DNA of 64,000 bases from Flavobacterium hankyongi (GCF_036840915.1 NZ_CP085725.1:2108001-2172000), one strand, 5' to 3'. Counted from the stretch's first letter, positions 1-9,159 are shown. The notes: generated by a model not told the origin, from the sequence alone. Program-made: numbers and translations.

Positions 1-953
1 ATTGCACATGGAATTCCTTTTGCTTGTAAATGTTCTAATAAACCATCCCGTTTTCCATTCATAATACGAATTACATATTGATGAAACACATGACAATCAC
101 AAGATTCACATATAGTTGGAACCCAAATATTTGGATTTACACTTAAAGATAAACTGTATTTTCTTGCTGCTTCTTGACGTGCTTTGTTGTAAGCATCCAA
201 ATGCGGTAATTTTGCTTTTAAAACTCCAGCTTGAATACTATCTAAACGTGAATTCACCCCTACTACATCATGGTGATATCTTTCGTACATTCCGTGATTT
301 ACTATTCCTCGAAGAGTGTGTGCTAATTCATCATCGTTGGTAAAAATCGCACCACCGTCTCCATAACAACCAAGATTTTTTGATGGAAAAAACGAGGTAG
401 CCCCTACATGTCCAATAGTACCTACTTTTGTTTTAGAACCATCCTTTGAAGTATAATCTGCACCAATAGCTTGTGCATTATCTTCTATAACATATAAATT
501 ATGCTCTGTTGCAATTTCCATAATTGCATCCATATTCGCCGCACGGCCAAATAAATGTACTGGCACAATTGCTTTAGTTTTTGGAGTTATTGCTTTTTTT
601 ATAGCTTCAATAGAGATATTCATATTATTCATATCAACATCCACTAATACCGGAGTTAATTGCAACAAAGCAATCACTTCTACAGTTGCCGCAAACGTAA
701 AATCAGCAGTAATAACTTCATCCCCTGGTTTTAATCCAAGACCCATCATGGCAATTTGCAACGCATCGGTACCATTGGCACAAGGAATTACGTGCTTCAC
801 TCCTAAATATTTTTCTAAATCCGCTTGAAATTGATGTACTAACGGACCATTTATATATGTTGTTGTATCTAAAACCTCTTGAATTGAAGCATTTACTTCG
901 CCTTTTATTTTATCATATTGACTTTTTAGGTCAACCATTTGTAGCTTTTTCAT
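1..953 (-). CDS. DegT/DnrJ/EryC1/StrS-family sugar aminotransferase (partial, 3' end outside window)
   Basis: PLP-dependent aminotransferase acting on nucleotide-linked keto-sugars for surface polysaccharide synthesis. The reading frame starts at the ATG at 953-951 (MKKLQMVDLKSQYDKI) and is open to the left window edge, covering about 317 residues of an expected ~375. Family hallmarks seen: CANGTDALQIAM in the cofactor-binding region, VIEDNAQAIGA, and the Schiff-base lysine in SFFPSKNLGCYGDGG (Lys192, codon 380-378), followed by GVNSRLDSIQAGVL. From memory the closest known type is WbpE/WlbC, which makes UDP-2-acetamido-3-amino-glucuronate; that substrate is inferred. It is divergent from waaA, which suits an LPS or glycan role. 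Confident of family, less of substrate. Confidence 0.9.
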   Translation of the reverse strand, partial: MKKLQMVDLKSQYDKIKGEVNASIQEVLDTTTYINGPLVHQFQADLEKYLGVKHVIPCANGTDALQIAMMGLGLKPGDEVITADFTFAATVEVIALLQLTPVLVDVDMNNMNISIEAIKKAITPKTKAIVPVHLFGRAANMDAIMEIATEHNLYVIEDNAQAIGADYTSKDGSKTKVGTIGHVGATSFFPSKNLGCYGDGGAIFTNDDELAHTLRGIVNHGMYERYHHDVVGVNSRLDSIQAGVLKAKLPHLDAYNKARQEAARKYSLSLSVNPNIWVPTICESCDCHVFHQYVIRIMNGKRDGLLEHLQAKGIPCA

Positions 954-971
954 GGACTAAAATTTAGAATG

Positions 972-979
972 CAAAGCTA
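972..979 (-). promoter_or_regulatory. -7 element of the aminotransferase gene
   Basis: Minus-strand TAGCTTTG fits the Bacteroidota TAnnTTTG -7 consensus and lies 18 bases upstream of the ATG at 953. No TTG is seen 17-23 bases further upstream, so only the -7 box supports it. Confidence 0.55.
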
Positions 980-1046
980 CTAATTTAATAGCTTTTATAA
1001 TAAGTTTTAGAAAACTAATGTATTTTAGCAACACAAAATCAAAACT

Positions 1047-2294
1047 ATGTTTTTTCTTTACACTCTATTCGTTGAAATCGTACAACAACTACTTAAAATA
1101 GTAACTTTTTTTAGTCCAAAAATGAAATTATTTATTAATGGCAGAAAAGATGTTTTCAAAACATTAGAAACAAAACTCAACAAAGAAGGCAAAACCATTT
1201 GGTTTCATGCTGCTTCATTAGGTGAATATGAACAAGGGCTTCCTGTTATAGAAAAAGTAAAAGCCAAATTTCCTAGCCACAAAATTATATTGACTTTTTT
1301 CTCACCATCAGGATATGAAGTTCGCAAAAACAATACTGTTGCTGATGTGACGATTTATCTCCCGCTTGACACTAAAACTAATGCCAAACGTTTCTTGGAT
1401 TTGGTTAAACCTGAAATGGTATTTTTTATCAAATACGAATACTGGCCTAACTATCTGAATGAACTTAAAAAGAGAAACATTAAAACTTTTTTGATTTCAG
1501 GTATTTTTAGAAAAGACCAAGCTTTCTTTAAATGGTATGGTGGATTTTATCGAAATGCTTTAAAGAGCTTCAATCATTTTTTTGTTCAGAATGATGCTTC
1601 TAAAACATTAATACAAAGTATAGGTTTTACTAACGTCACTACTTCTGGTGACTCCCGCTTTGACAGAGTAGTAGCTATTTTAGAAAAAGACAATACATTA
1701 GATTTTATTGATACTTTTTGTAAAAACCCATTACATGAATTTAAAATGACAACTATAGTTGTTGGAAGTTCATGGCCAAAAGATGAGGAGTTGCTATTAA
1801 ACTACATTAATCGAACATCACACCGATTAAAATTTATTATTGCTCCTCACAATATTAAACCAGAACAGATTGCCAATCTAAAATCGGAAATAGCTAAAAA
1901 AACAGTCCTCTTTTCAGAAATGGAAGGTAAAAATCTTTCTGATTATGATGTTTTTATCATTGACACTATTGGAATTTTAACCAAAATATACAGTTATGCT
2001 GATATTGCTTATGTAGGTGGTGGTTTTGGTAATCCAGGTGTTCACAATATTTTAGAACCAGCCACTTTTGGCATTCCTATTGTAATTGGCCCAAATTACA
2101 CTCACTTTGCAGAGGCTACTGCACTTGTACATCAAGAAGGTTGCATTTCAGTACGTGACCAAAAAGAAATGAATCAAGCTCTTGATTTATTAGTACAAAA
2201 TCCTGATGAGCGCCATGAAAAAGGGCATATTTGTAGCACATTTGTACAAATGAATAAAGGTGCCACTGATAAAATTTTAAAACACATTTCTTAA
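1047..2294 (+). CDS. waaA: 3-deoxy-D-manno-octulosonic acid (Kdo) transferase
   Basis: Transfers Kdo from CMP-Kdo to lipid IVA, the first step of LPS core assembly, at the inner face of the inner membrane. The 415-residue length is normal for the GT30 family. A hydrophobic N-terminal anchor (residues 1-22) is followed by the WFHAASLGEYEQ motif; the glutamate in it is Glu60, the position of the catalytic Glu in characterised WaaA enzymes. The C-terminal half has the nucleotide-binding segment GGGFGNPGVHNILEPATFG. The ATG at 1047 preserves the anchor. It is divergent from the aminotransferase gene, with only 93 bases between starts; the -7 candidate TATTTTAG near 1021 has one mismatch to consensus. 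Confidence 0.95.
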   Translation: MFFLYTLFVEIVQQLLKIVTFFSPKMKLFINGRKDVFKTLETKLNKEGKTIWFHAASLGEYEQGLPVIEKVKAKFPSHKIILTFFSPSGYEVRKNNTVADVTIYLPLDTKTNAKRFLDLVKPEMVFFIKYEYWPNYLNELKKRNIKTFLISGIFRKDQAFFKWYGGFYRNALKSFNHFFVQNDASKTLIQSIGFTNVTTSGDSRFDRVVAILEKDNTLDFIDTFCKNPLHEFKMTTIVVGSSWPKDEELLLNYINRTSHRLKFIIAPHNIKPEQIANLKSEIAKKTVLFSEMEGKNLSDYDVFIIDTIGILTKIYSYADIAYVGGGFGNPGVHNILEPATFGIPIVIGPNYTHFAEATALVHQEGCISVRDQKEMNQALDLLVQNPDERHEKGHICSTFVQMNKGATDKILKHIS

Positions 2295-2365
2295 CAAAAC
2301 CTTAAATAAAAAGTCGATTTTTATAAAAATCGTAAATTGCACACTCAAAATCAAAAACTAGAATA

Positions 2366-4528
2366 ATGAAATTCTTAAGACTACTTCTTATTTTATTCGT
2401 TTTACCAACATTCGCACAACAAGGCGGAATGTGGATTCCTTCGTTGTTAAAAGGAATGAACGAAACAGAAATGAAAAATTTAGGCATGAAAATCACTGCC
2501 GAAGATATTTATTCGGCAAACAAATCAAGCTTAAAAGATGCTGTACCTCAATTTAATGGAGGTTGCACTGCTGAAATGATTTCATCAAAAGGACTTTTAC
2601 TAACTAATCACCACTGTGGTTTTGATGCTATACAAAATCAATCTTCTTTAGAACACGACTATTTAACAAATGGTTTTTGGGCTTATAAAATGGACGAAGA
2701 ATTGCCTAACAAAGATTTGTATGTAACATTCATCGTTCGTATTGAAGACGTAACTACAAAAGTTCTGGAAGGTGTAGCTTCGATTGCTTCAGAAGCTGAA
2801 AAACAGAAAAAAATACAAGAAAATATTGCAACCCTTTCTAAAACATTACCGAAAGAATCTTGGCAGGAAAACCAAATTAGAACGTTTTATGACGGAAATC
2901 AATACCTTTTATTTGTGGTTGAAAATTTCAAAGATGTTCGTTTAGTAGGTGCTCCACCTTCATCTATTGGAAAATTCGGTTCAGATACAGACAACTGGGT
3001 ATGGCCTAGACACACGGGAGATTTCTCATTATTCAGAGTTTATGCTGATAAAAATGGTCGTCCTGCTGAATACTCAAAAGATAATATTCCTTATACTCCA
3101 AAACATTTCTTCCCAATTTCTATAAAAGGAATTCAAGAAAACGATTTTACAATGGTAATGGGTTATCCTGGAAGAACTCAGGAATACTTACCTTCTTATG
3201 CAGTAGATCAAATTATGACTACAATTGATCCGGCAAGAATCGAAATCCGTAATCATGCATTAAAAGTTCAGGATGGTTTTATGCGTAAAGACAATGCTAT
3301 CAAAATTCAATACGCTGCAAAATATGCAAGTACAGCCAACTATTGGAAAAAATGGATTGGTGAAGTAAAAGGTTTAAAAAAATCGAATGCTTTAGGAGCT
3401 AAACAAAAATTTGAAAAAGAATTTACAGATAAAATTGCAAAAGCTGGAAAACAAGCAGAATACGGAAACTTGTTAGCAGATTTTAAAACAAATTATGAAG
3501 CAATAACTCCTTATGCTTTGGCTCGTGAATATGCAACCGAAATTTTCTTGCGTAATTCCAACATGGATTTATTAAATTTTGGTTACAAACTATATCAATT
3601 AGAACAAGTTTACAACACTAAAGGTGAACAGGCTTTCAACGATAGAAAAACAAATCTTGTAAATGCTTTTGAAGGTTTCTACAAAGAATTCAACCCAACT
3701 GTTGACAAAGCCATTTTTGAACAAGTAATTAATTTATATGTTACAAAATCGCCTAAGCAGTTTTTACCAAACTCATTAAACAATATCAACTCTTCTGAGT
3801 TAGCTTCGGATATTTATAAAAATACGAAATTAACTTCTTACGAAGGTTTAAAAGAATTGATGAATGGTGATGCAAAATCTGTAATTGAAAAAATAAATCA
3901 AGATAAAGGTTATATTTTAGCAAAATCAATTGCTGAAGCATATGAAAAAAATGTGCTACCTAAATTCAACGAGTTAAATCTAAAAAACATCGCATCACAA
4001 CGTACTTATATGAAAGCGATTATGGAGTTAAGTCCTAAATCGGCTCGTATATTTCCAGATGCTAACAGCACACTTCGTGTAACGTATGGAAAAGTAAAAG
4101 GATACAAACCTTCTGATGCTGTAACATATTCTTCAATGACTTATTTAGATGGTGTAATGGAAAAATATGTTCCTGGTGATTACGAATTTGATGTTCCAAA
4201 GAAACTTATCGAATTATACAACAATAAAGATTACGGGCAATATGCAGATAAAAATGGGAAAGTTCCTGTAGCATTCATCGCAACAAACCACACAACAGGT
4301 GGTAATTCAGGGTCACCTGCTTTAGACGCAAATGGAAACCTCATTGGTTGTAATTTTGACCGCGTATGGGAAGGGACAATGAGCGACATTTATTACAGTC
4401 CTGAAATATGTAGAAACATCATGGTAGATGCTCGTTATATTTTATTTATTATTGATAAATATGCAGGTGCAAAAAATATTATTGATGAGTTAAAAATTGT
4501 AAAACAAACTCCTACAAAAAAGAAATAA
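2366..4528 (+). CDS. S46-family dipeptidyl peptidase, DPP11-like (Asp/Glu-specific)
   Basis: Periplasmic serine exopeptidase that releases dipeptides from peptide N-termini. It has 720 residues with a signal peptide (MKFLRLLLILFVLPTFAQ). The catalytic His is in TNHHCGF (His83) and the nucleophile is Ser648 in GGNSGSPAL. Arg666 in FDRVWEG sits exactly 18 residues after the nucleophile. In Porphyromonas gingivalis DPP11 the Ser655/Arg673 pair has the same spacing, and that Arg defines acidic P1 specificity, whereas DPP7 has Gly there (family knowledge recalled). This favours DPP11 over DPP7. It is transcribed alone, with a strong terminator 20 bases after the stop. Role: amino-acid supply from peptides. 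Confidence 0.92.
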   Translation: MKFLRLLLILFVLPTFAQQGGMWIPSLLKGMNETEMKNLGMKITAEDIYSANKSSLKDAVPQFNGGCTAEMISSKGLLLTNHHCGFDAIQNQSSLEHDYLTNGFWAYKMDEELPNKDLYVTFIVRIEDVTTKVLEGVASIASEAEKQKKIQENIATLSKTLPKESWQENQIRTFYDGNQYLLFVVENFKDVRLVGAPPSSIGKFGSDTDNWVWPRHTGDFSLFRVYADKNGRPAEYSKDNIPYTPKHFFPISIKGIQENDFTMVMGYPGRTQEYLPSYAVDQIMTTIDPARIEIRNHALKVQDGFMRKDNAIKIQYAAKYASTANYWKKWIGEVKGLKKSNALGAKQKFEKEFTDKIAKAGKQAEYGNLLADFKTNYEAITPYALAREYATEIFLRNSNMDLLNFGYKLYQLEQVYNTKGEQAFNDRKTNLVNAFEGFYKEFNPTVDKAIFEQVINLYVTKSPKQFLPNSLNNINSSELASDIYKNTKLTSYEGLKELMNGDAKSVIEKINQDKGYILAKSIAEAYEKNVLPKFNELNLKNIASQRTYMKAIMELSPKSARIFPDANSTLRVTYGKVKGYKPSDAVTYSSMTYLDGVMEKYVPGDYEFDVPKKLIELYNNKDYGQYADKNGKVPVAFIATNHTTGGNSGSPALDANGNLIGCNFDRVWEGTMSDIYYSPEICRNIMVDARYILFIIDKYAGAKNIIDELKIVKQTPTKKK

Positions 4529-4550
4529 CATCTTTTTCAAGTAAATAATC

Positions 4551-4588
4551 AGAGCAACTATTTTTATTGATAGTTGCTCTATTTTTTT
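4551..4588 (+). terminator. Rho-independent terminator after the S46 peptidase
   Basis: Perfect 10-bp stem (AGAGCAACTA, 4551-4560, with TAGTTGCTCT, 4571-4580) and a 10-base loop, followed by a 7-T tract at 4582-4588. Confidence 0.9.
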
Positions 4589-4678
4589 GGCACGTAATTT
4601 GAGAAATAACTTGCAACGGCAAAGTTTTGGGTTTTTGAAAAAAAATTTGAAAAAAAATATTTCATATTAAAAAATTTA

Positions 4679-4686
4679 TATCTTTG
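4679..4686 (+). promoter_or_regulatory. -7 element of the small lipoprotein gene
   Basis: TATCTTTG matches TAnnTTTG and lies 37 bases before the ATG at 4724. The region upstream is A/T-tract rich; the nearest TTG (4647-4649) is 29 bases away, longer than the usual 17-23. Confidence 0.65.
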
Positions 4687-4723
4687 CCACGAATTAATAA
4701 TTAACCTTTTATAATTAAGTAAG

Positions 4724-4951
4724 ATGAAAAAAGTTGTTTTAAGCTTAGCATTCGTTGCTGCTGTATTAGTTTCTTGTAAAGATCAAAATGCTGAGGCTGC
4801 TACTGAAGCTCCAGTAATGGAAGAGGCTGTTGAAGCTACTGCTGAAACTGTAGATACTGCTGCTGTTGCTGTTGATTCAGCTGCTGCTACTACAGAAGCT
4901 GCTCCTGCTGCTGATGCTGCTGCACCTGCTAAAGAAGAAGTAAAAAAATAA
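4724..4951 (+). CDS. Small Ala/Glu-rich lipoprotein, function unknown
   Basis: 75-residue protein. MKKVVLSLAFVAAVLVSC is a lipoprotein signal with the modified Cys at residue 18. The mature part is only about 57 residues and is nearly all Ala, Glu, Thr, Val, Pro and Asp, with no predicted folded domain, ending in basic EEVKK. The coding sequence is a run of GCT/GCA alanine codons. It is a single-gene unit with its own -7 box and a very strong terminator, which suggests an abundant transcript. It resembles small low-complexity envelope lipoproteins common in Flavobacterium; I do not know a function. It could act as a spacer or a cell-wall-interacting lipoprotein, but nothing here tests that. 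Confidence 0.8.
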   Translation: MKKVVLSLAFVAAVLVSCKDQNAEAATEAPVMEEAVEATAETVDTAAVAVDSAAATTEAAPAADAAAPAKEEVKK

Positions 4952-4976
4952 TTAGATAACTCTAATATTTTTAGCT

Positions 4977-5006
4977 AAGGCTCCGCATCGCGGAGCTTTT
5001 CTTTTT
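4977..5006 (+). terminator. Rho-independent terminator after the small lipoprotein gene
   Basis: GC-rich stem GCTCCGC (4980-4986) with GCGGAGC (4990-4996), a 3-base loop, flanking A/T pairs and a T-rich tail. The convergent yegP-like gene ends at 5017. Confidence 0.93.
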
Positions 5007-5016
5007 ACTGTCATTT

Positions 5017-5382
5017 CTAATCTTGAAAAGCTTCTATTTCAGGAAAGACAAAATCGTTTGAAGCAAAATCTAGCACTTCTGCAGCTCTAGCAGAACGCAT
5101 CATCTCATCAATCCCTCTCTGCATTAACAATTGCGTGGTATACTTACGGCTTGTAGCGATTTCTTTTTTATCAATAATTAATCGGAAGTAGAATTTTCCA
5201 CTCGAAGTTTTAAAACGCATAACTGTAGCGCTTTCTAAAAAGACTTTCAACTTTTCTATATCCTCTTCACATTCAAAGCGCAGTTCATAACTATCGCTAG
5301 TTAATATTGTTTTTCCCTTACGAGAAACAAATTCAAACTTATAATTTTCGTCCAGTCTTTTACTTATTACAAAAGTTGCCAT
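5017..5382 (-). CDS. YegP-like DUF1508 protein
   Basis: 121-residue protein of the DUF1508/YegP fold family. The start is taken as the ATG at 5382 (MATFVISKRL), because the longer in-frame reading from 5409 would begin inside or upstream of the promoter. It contains FVISKRLDENYKFEFVSRKG, the typical opening of a DUF1508 repeat (a small beta unit often found doubled), and then a helical C-terminal half (LLMQRGIDEMMRSARAAEVLDF) that differs from the classic second repeat. Function is unknown in the family. A TATATTTG box lies just 4 bases upstream of the ATG, so its mRNA probably has almost no leader. Confidence 0.8.
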   Translation of the reverse strand: MATFVISKRLDENYKFEFVSRKGKTILTSDSYELRFECEEDIEKLKVFLESATVMRFKTSSGKFYFRLIIDKKEIATSRKYTTQLLMQRGIDEMMRSARAAEVLDFASNDFVFPEIEAFQD

Positions 5383-5386
5383 AATG

Positions 5387-5394
5387 CAAATATA
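5387..5394 (-). promoter_or_regulatory. -7 element of the DUF1508 gene
   Basis: Minus-strand TATATTTG, an exact TAnnTTTG match, 4 bases upstream of the ATG at 5382. A start site 4-7 bases downstream would fall at or next to the initiation codon. Confidence 0.65.
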
Positions 5395-5503
5395 AAAGCA
5401 AAGAAACAACGTTAAAAGAATTGCTCATACAAAATATCAACAACTTTAGGAAACGTAGTTAAAATTAATAGAGGATTTTTTTAACTGAAGAAACAAACAT
5501 TAT

Positions 5504-5540
5504 AAAAAACAAAAAAGCCTTAAACAATGTTTAAGGCTTT
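5504..5540 (-). terminator. Terminator of the tRNA-Gly/tRNA-Leu unit
   Basis: Inverted repeat AAGCCTTAAAC ... GTTTAAGGCTT (5515-5525 with 5529-5539), a 3-base loop, and a run of T on the minus strand beyond 5515. It begins 3 bases after the tRNA-Leu 3' end. Confidence 0.9.
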
Positions 5541-5542
5541 TG

Positions 5543-5627
5543 TACTCAAGGCGGGACTTGAACCCGCACGAACGAAATGTTCACTGGATTTTAAGTCCAG
5601 CGTGTCTACCAATTCCACCACTCGAGC
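5543..5627 (-). tRNA. tRNA-Leu (anticodon UAA)
   Basis: 85-base tRNA with a long variable arm, as expected for a class II Leu tRNA. The anticodon stem CTGGA/TCCAG encloses loop CTTAAAA, giving anticodon TAA, which reads UUA and UUG. The T arm contains GGTTCAAGTCC. The acceptor stem pairs GCTCGAG with CTTGAGT, including two G-U pairs; CCA is not encoded. It is cotranscribed with tRNA-Gly 22 bases upstream. Confidence 0.96.
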
Positions 5628-5649
5628 AAATATATTTTATAGGTAGTAG

Positions 5650-5722
5650 AGCGAAAAACGGGGTTCGAACCCGCGACCTCAACCTTGGCAAGGTTGCGCT
5701 CTACCAACTGAGCTATTTTCGC
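5650..5722 (-). tRNA. tRNA-Gly (anticodon GCC)
   Basis: 73-base cloverleaf: acceptor GCGAAAA pairs with TTTTCGC, D arm AGCTCAGTTGGTAGAGC, anticodon stem CAACC/GGTTG with loop TTGCCAA (anticodon GCC), and T arm GCGGGTTCGAACCCCGT. The discriminator is U, as usual for Gly; CCA is not encoded. It is first in a two-tRNA unit. Confidence 0.97.
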
Positions 5723-5770
5723 ATTGCGCTTTTTAAAGAACTTCGCCATACTTGTTCTGTATTGCGAGTG

Positions 5771-5800
5771 CAAATATACAACAAGAAATTACTTCTGCAA
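5771..5800 (-). promoter_or_regulatory. Promoter of the tRNA-Gly/tRNA-Leu unit
   Basis: Minus-strand TTG (5800-5798), a 19-base spacer and TATATTTG (5778-5771). Both elements fit the Bacteroidota sigma consensus; the expected transcript start is about 43 bases before the tRNA-Gly 5' end. Confidence 0.8.
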
Positions 5801-5862
5801 GAACTTTTTGAAAAAAAATTACATGTTTTTTTTAAGCTATTGAAATGTAATATTTTACAAAA

Positions 5863-8466
5863 TTATTTTTTTGACAACATTCGTTTAATTTCATTCAATT
5901 TCATCAAAGCTTCAACTGGAGTAAGCGTATTAATATCTAAATTTTGAATTTCTTCTTTGATTTCTTCCAATAAAGGATCATCTAAATTGAAAAAACTCAG
6001 TTGTAATTCATCTTGTGGTTTAATTCCGCTTAAAACTTCTCCCGAATGATTCTTTTCCAATTTCTTTAATATTTTCCCAGCTTTTTGAATAACCGTTTGC
6101 GGCATTCCAGCCATTTTTGCTACATGAATACCAAAACTATGCGCGCTTCCTCCTTTTTCCAGTTTACGTATAAACAAAACGGTATCCTTTAATTCTTTTA
6201 CAGACACATTATAATTCTGAATACGAGACAAACTCTCAGTCATTTCATTCAACTCATGATAATGCGTCGCAAATAACGTTTTTGGCTGTGCTGGATTTTC
6301 ATGCAAGAACTCAGCAATTGCCCAAGCGATAGAAACCCCATCATAAGTACTCGTCCCACGACCAATTTCATCTAAAAGCACCAAACTTCTATCCGAAATA
6401 TTATTTAAGATAGAAGCTGTTTCATTCATTTCGACCATAAATGTTGATTCACCCATCGAAATATTATCACTTGCTCCTACTCTGGTAAAAATCTTATCTA
6501 CCAAACCCATCGTAACAGCATCAGCAGGAACAAAGCTTCCCATTTGAGCCAGCAATACAATTAAAGCCGTTTGACGTAAAATTGCCGACTTACCCGACAT
6601 ATTAGGCCCGGTAATCATAATAATTTGCTGTGAATCTCTATTTAAATAAACATCATTAGCAATATAAGGGACCCCAATAGGTAATTGTTTTTCAATTACT
6701 GGGTGTCGACCATTCTTAATATCTAATTCAAAAGAATCGTTGATTTCAGGGCAAACATAATTGTGATCTATAGCCAATTGTGCAAATGATGACAAACAAT
6801 CTAACTGTGCTACTAAATTAGCATTATGTTGAACTGGTTTTATGTAAGTAGCAATCCAAGCTATTAATTGTTCAAACAATTGTGTTTCTAGCTGTTGAAT
6901 TTTTTCTTCGGCACCCAGAATTTTAGCCTCATATTCTTTTAATTCTTCCGTTATGTAACGCTCAGCATTTACTAATGTCTGTTTACGAATCCATTCAGAA
7001 GGCACTTTATCTTTATGTGTATTTCTTACCTCAATATAATAACCAAAAACATTATTGAAAGAAATCTTTAACGACGGAATCCCTGTTGCTTCCGATTCGC
7101 GTTTTTCAATAGCTTCTAAAAACCCTTTACCAGTATTTGATATATTTCTAAGTTCATCCAACTCTTCATTAACTCCAAAAGCAATAGCATTTCCTTTATT
7201 GATAGCAACAGGAGCATCTTGATTTAATGTTGTCGCAATTTTTTCACGCAGTAAATCACAAGCATGTAAGCTATCACCAATCACCTTTACTGCTTCTTGC
7301 GGGCTTTTTAAAGCCAATTCTTTAATTGGAATAATCGCATCTAAAGATTCTTTCAAGTGAATAACTTCTCTTGGAGAAATTCTTCCTGCCGCCACTTTAG
7401 AAATCAATCGTTCTAAATCGGAGATTTGTTTGATTTGATATTGGATTTGCTGTAAGACTCCTTGATTTTCCTTTAAATAAGCTACCACTTCATGACGACC
7501 CGTAATTTTATTGATATCCTTTAAAGGAAGCGCCAACCATCTTTTCAACAATCTTCCCCCCATTGGCGAAAGCGTTTTATCAATTACGTCTAAAAGCGTA
7601 ACCGCATTAGGATTATAGCTATGATATAATTCTAAATTACGAATAGTAAAACGGTCCATCCATACGTAAGCATCTTCAGCTATACGATGAATTGAAGTAA
7701 TATGATTGTTTTTGTTGTGTTGTGTTTCTGACAAGTAATATAAAATAGCTCCAGAAGCTATAATTCCATGAATTAATTCTTCAATTCCAAATCCTTTTAA
7801 AGAATTGGTTTGAAAATGATTCATCAAACTTTCTTTTGCATAATCTTCTTTATAAATCCAATCTTCTAGATAAAAAGCATGAAAATTATCTCCGAAGGTT
7901 TCTAGAAAATCTTTTTTATTTTGTTTTGGAACTAAAATTTCACTCGGACTAAAATTTTGAAGTAGTTTATCAACATATTCCGAGTTCCCTTCAGAAGTCA
8001 AAAACTCACCAGTAGAAACATCCAGAAATGAAACACCTAATTGTTTTTTACCAAAATAAACAGATGCCAAAAAATTATTTGATTTAGAAACCAAAACCTC
8101 ATCATTCATAGAAACACCAGGTGTAACCAACTCAGTAACTCCACGTTTTACAATCGTTTTTGTCATTTTAGGATCTTCTAACTGGTCACAAATTGCCACA
8201 CGAAGTCCAGCTTTTACTAATTTTGGCAAATAGGTGTTTAATGAGTGATGTGGAAAACCCGCTAAAGCTGTTTCTGAATCACTTCCTGCTCCACGTTTTG
8301 TCAATGTAATTCCAAGAATCTTTGATGCACGAATGGCATCTTCCCCAAAAGTTTCATAAAAATCCCCCACGCGAAACAATAGACAAGCATCAGGATACTT
8401 AGCCTTGATTTCATTATACTGCTTCATTAACGGAGTTTCCTTCGGTGCTTTTTCTTTTGCTGACAA
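5863..8466 (-). CDS. mutS: DNA mismatch repair protein MutS
   Basis: ATPase that recognises base mismatches and small loops and recruits MutL. It has 867 residues, full length for MutS1. The mismatch-reading Phe-x-Glu motif is in VGDFYETF: Phe36 and Glu38, the same numbering as E. coli MutS. The connector, lever and clamp regions follow. The C-terminal ATPase has Walker [10 protein letters not shown] (near residue 618), the [12 protein letters not shown] segment and Walker [15 protein letters not shown], and then the helix-turn-helix dimerisation region. It is not MutS2: there is no Smr domain. It is transcribed toward the two tRNA genes, which have their own promoter. No clear -7 box was found upstream; TAAATTCG is the nearest. 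Confidence 0.97.
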   Translation of the reverse strand: MSAKEKAPKETPLMKQYNEIKAKYPDACLLFRVGDFYETFGEDAIRASKILGITLTKRGAGSDSETALAGFPHHSLNTYLPKLVKAGLRVAICDQLEDPKMTKTIVKRGVTELVTPGVSMNDEVLVSKSNNFLASVYFGKKQLGVSFLDVSTGEFLTSEGNSEYVDKLLQNFSPSEILVPKQNKKDFLETFGDNFHAFYLEDWIYKEDYAKESLMNHFQTNSLKGFGIEELIHGIIASGAILYYLSETQHNKNNHITSIHRIAEDAYVWMDRFTIRNLELYHSYNPNAVTLLDVIDKTLSPMGGRLLKRWLALPLKDINKITGRHEVVAYLKENQGVLQQIQYQIKQISDLERLISKVAAGRISPREVIHLKESLDAIIPIKELALKSPQEAVKVIGDSLHACDLLREKIATTLNQDAPVAINKGNAIAFGVNEELDELRNISNTGKGFLEAIEKRESEATGIPSLKISFNNVFGYYIEVRNTHKDKVPSEWIRKQTLVNAERYITEELKEYEAKILGAEEKIQQLETQLFEQLIAWIATYIKPVQHNANLVAQLDCLSSFAQLAIDHNYVCPEINDSFELDIKNGRHPVIEKQLPIGVPYIANDVYLNRDSQQIIMITGPNMSGKSAILRQTALIVLLAQMGSFVPADAVTMGLVDKIFTRVGASDNISMGESTFMVEMNETASILNNISDRSLVLLDEIGRGTSTYDGVSIAWAIAEFLHENPAQPKTLFATHYHELNEMTESLSRIQNYNVSVKELKDTVLFIRKLEKGGSAHSFGIHVAKMAGMPQTVIQKAGKILKKLEKNHSGEVLSGIKPQDELQLSFFNLDDPLLEEIKEEIQNLDINTLTPVEALMKLNEIKRMLSKK

Positions 8467-8559
8467 AACTTAAAATTTTAATAATAGGTGACGAATTTAA
8501 TTATTTTTGGCCTAATATTTGTTTAAAATATTTAACAACAATTTTAGAGTTAATCTTAA

Positions 8560-8587
8560 TTGTCAATTAAAATTATTTATACATTTG
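8560..8587 (+). promoter_or_regulatory. Promoter of the DUF1573 gene
   Basis: TTG (8560-8562), a 17-base spacer and TACATTTG (8580-8587): both elements at consensus spacing, 22 bases before the ATG at 8610. One of the clearest promoters in the window. Confidence 0.85.
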
Positions 8588-8609
8588 TTACTTAACAAAA
8601 AAAGAGATT

Positions 8610-9095
8610 ATGAAAAAAATACTATTAATGGTTGCAGCTGTTGCTTTATTTGGAACATTAGATGCTACTGCACAAGAAGTTGCTGCGAAAACTAAAATTG
8701 AGAAAAAAGCTAAAAAAGCTAAAAAAGAAGCATTACCTTCGGTTGACGGAGTAGGAATGGTTTTTGAAAATGAAACTATTGACTATGGAACAATTGAGCA
8801 AAATGCTGATGGAAAACGTGAATTCGTTTTAACAAACAATGGTAACAAACCATTAATCATCAGTAATGCAGTAGGTTCATGTGGTTGTACTGTTCCAACT
8901 TTCCCTAAAGAACCTATCATGCCTGGTCAAAAAGCGGTTATTGGTGTCAAGTATGACACTAACAGAGTTGGTGCATTCACTAAAAACGTAACTATTACTT
9001 CTAACGCTACAGTAAACCCTTCAAAAGTTTTAACTATTAAAGGAACTGTAAATGCTCCAGCAGCTAAACCAGCAATGGACGTTCAAAAAAGCTAA
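8610..9095 (+). CDS. DUF1573 domain secreted protein
   Basis: 161-residue exported protein. It has a signal peptide (residues 1-21, ending in ATAQ), a Lys-rich spacer (KKAKKAKKEA) and one DUF1573 domain, an Ig-like beta fold (about residues 48-148), with the family signature GSCGCTVPTFPKEPIMPGQ and GAFTKNVTITSN. Members of this family are frequent in Bacteroidota envelopes and are related to ASPM/SPD-2/Hydin-type domains; the molecular role is not known. It is a single-gene unit with a strong promoter and terminator, which suggests it is well expressed. Confidence 0.88.
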   Translation: MKKILLMVAAVALFGTLDATAQEVAAKTKIEKKAKKAKKEALPSVDGVGMVFENETIDYGTIEQNADGKREFVLTNNGNKPLIISNAVGSCGCTVPTFPKEPIMPGQKAVIGVKYDTNRVGAFTKNVTITSNATVNPSKVLTIKGTVNAPAAKPAMDVQKS

Positions 9096-9114
9096 TTAAT
9101 ATTACTTTTAATAT

Positions 9115-9144
9115 AAAAGCTCTCTTTTTAAGGGAGCTTTTTTT
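9115..9144 (+). terminator. Terminator after the DUF1573 gene
   Basis: Stem AAAAGCTC (9115-9122) with GAGCTTTT (9134-9141), further pairing toward the loop, and a T run to 9144. The next gene's -7 box begins only 4 bases later. Confidence 0.9.
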
Positions 9145-9147
9145 ATT

Positions 9148-9155
9148 TAATTTTG
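9148..9155 (+). promoter_or_regulatory. -7 element of the RNA methyltransferase gene
   Basis: TAATTTTG matches TAnnTTTG and ends 4 bases before the ATG at 9160. The start site should fall at or next to the initiation codon, so the mRNA is probably leaderless. No TTG is seen at consensus distance, because that space is the preceding terminator. Confidence 0.65.
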
Positions 9156-9159
9156 CAGT

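Noticed and set aside
2315..2332. Perfect 18-bp palindrome CGATTTTTA/TAAAAATCG after waaA
   Set aside because: It is short, AT-rich and lacks a T tract; it could be a weak hairpin, but such palindromes are expected by chance in this composition. Not listed as a terminator.
5383..5409. Longer N-terminus for the DUF1508 protein
   Set aside because: The extension overlaps the TATATTTG box; MATFVISKRL matches the family start.
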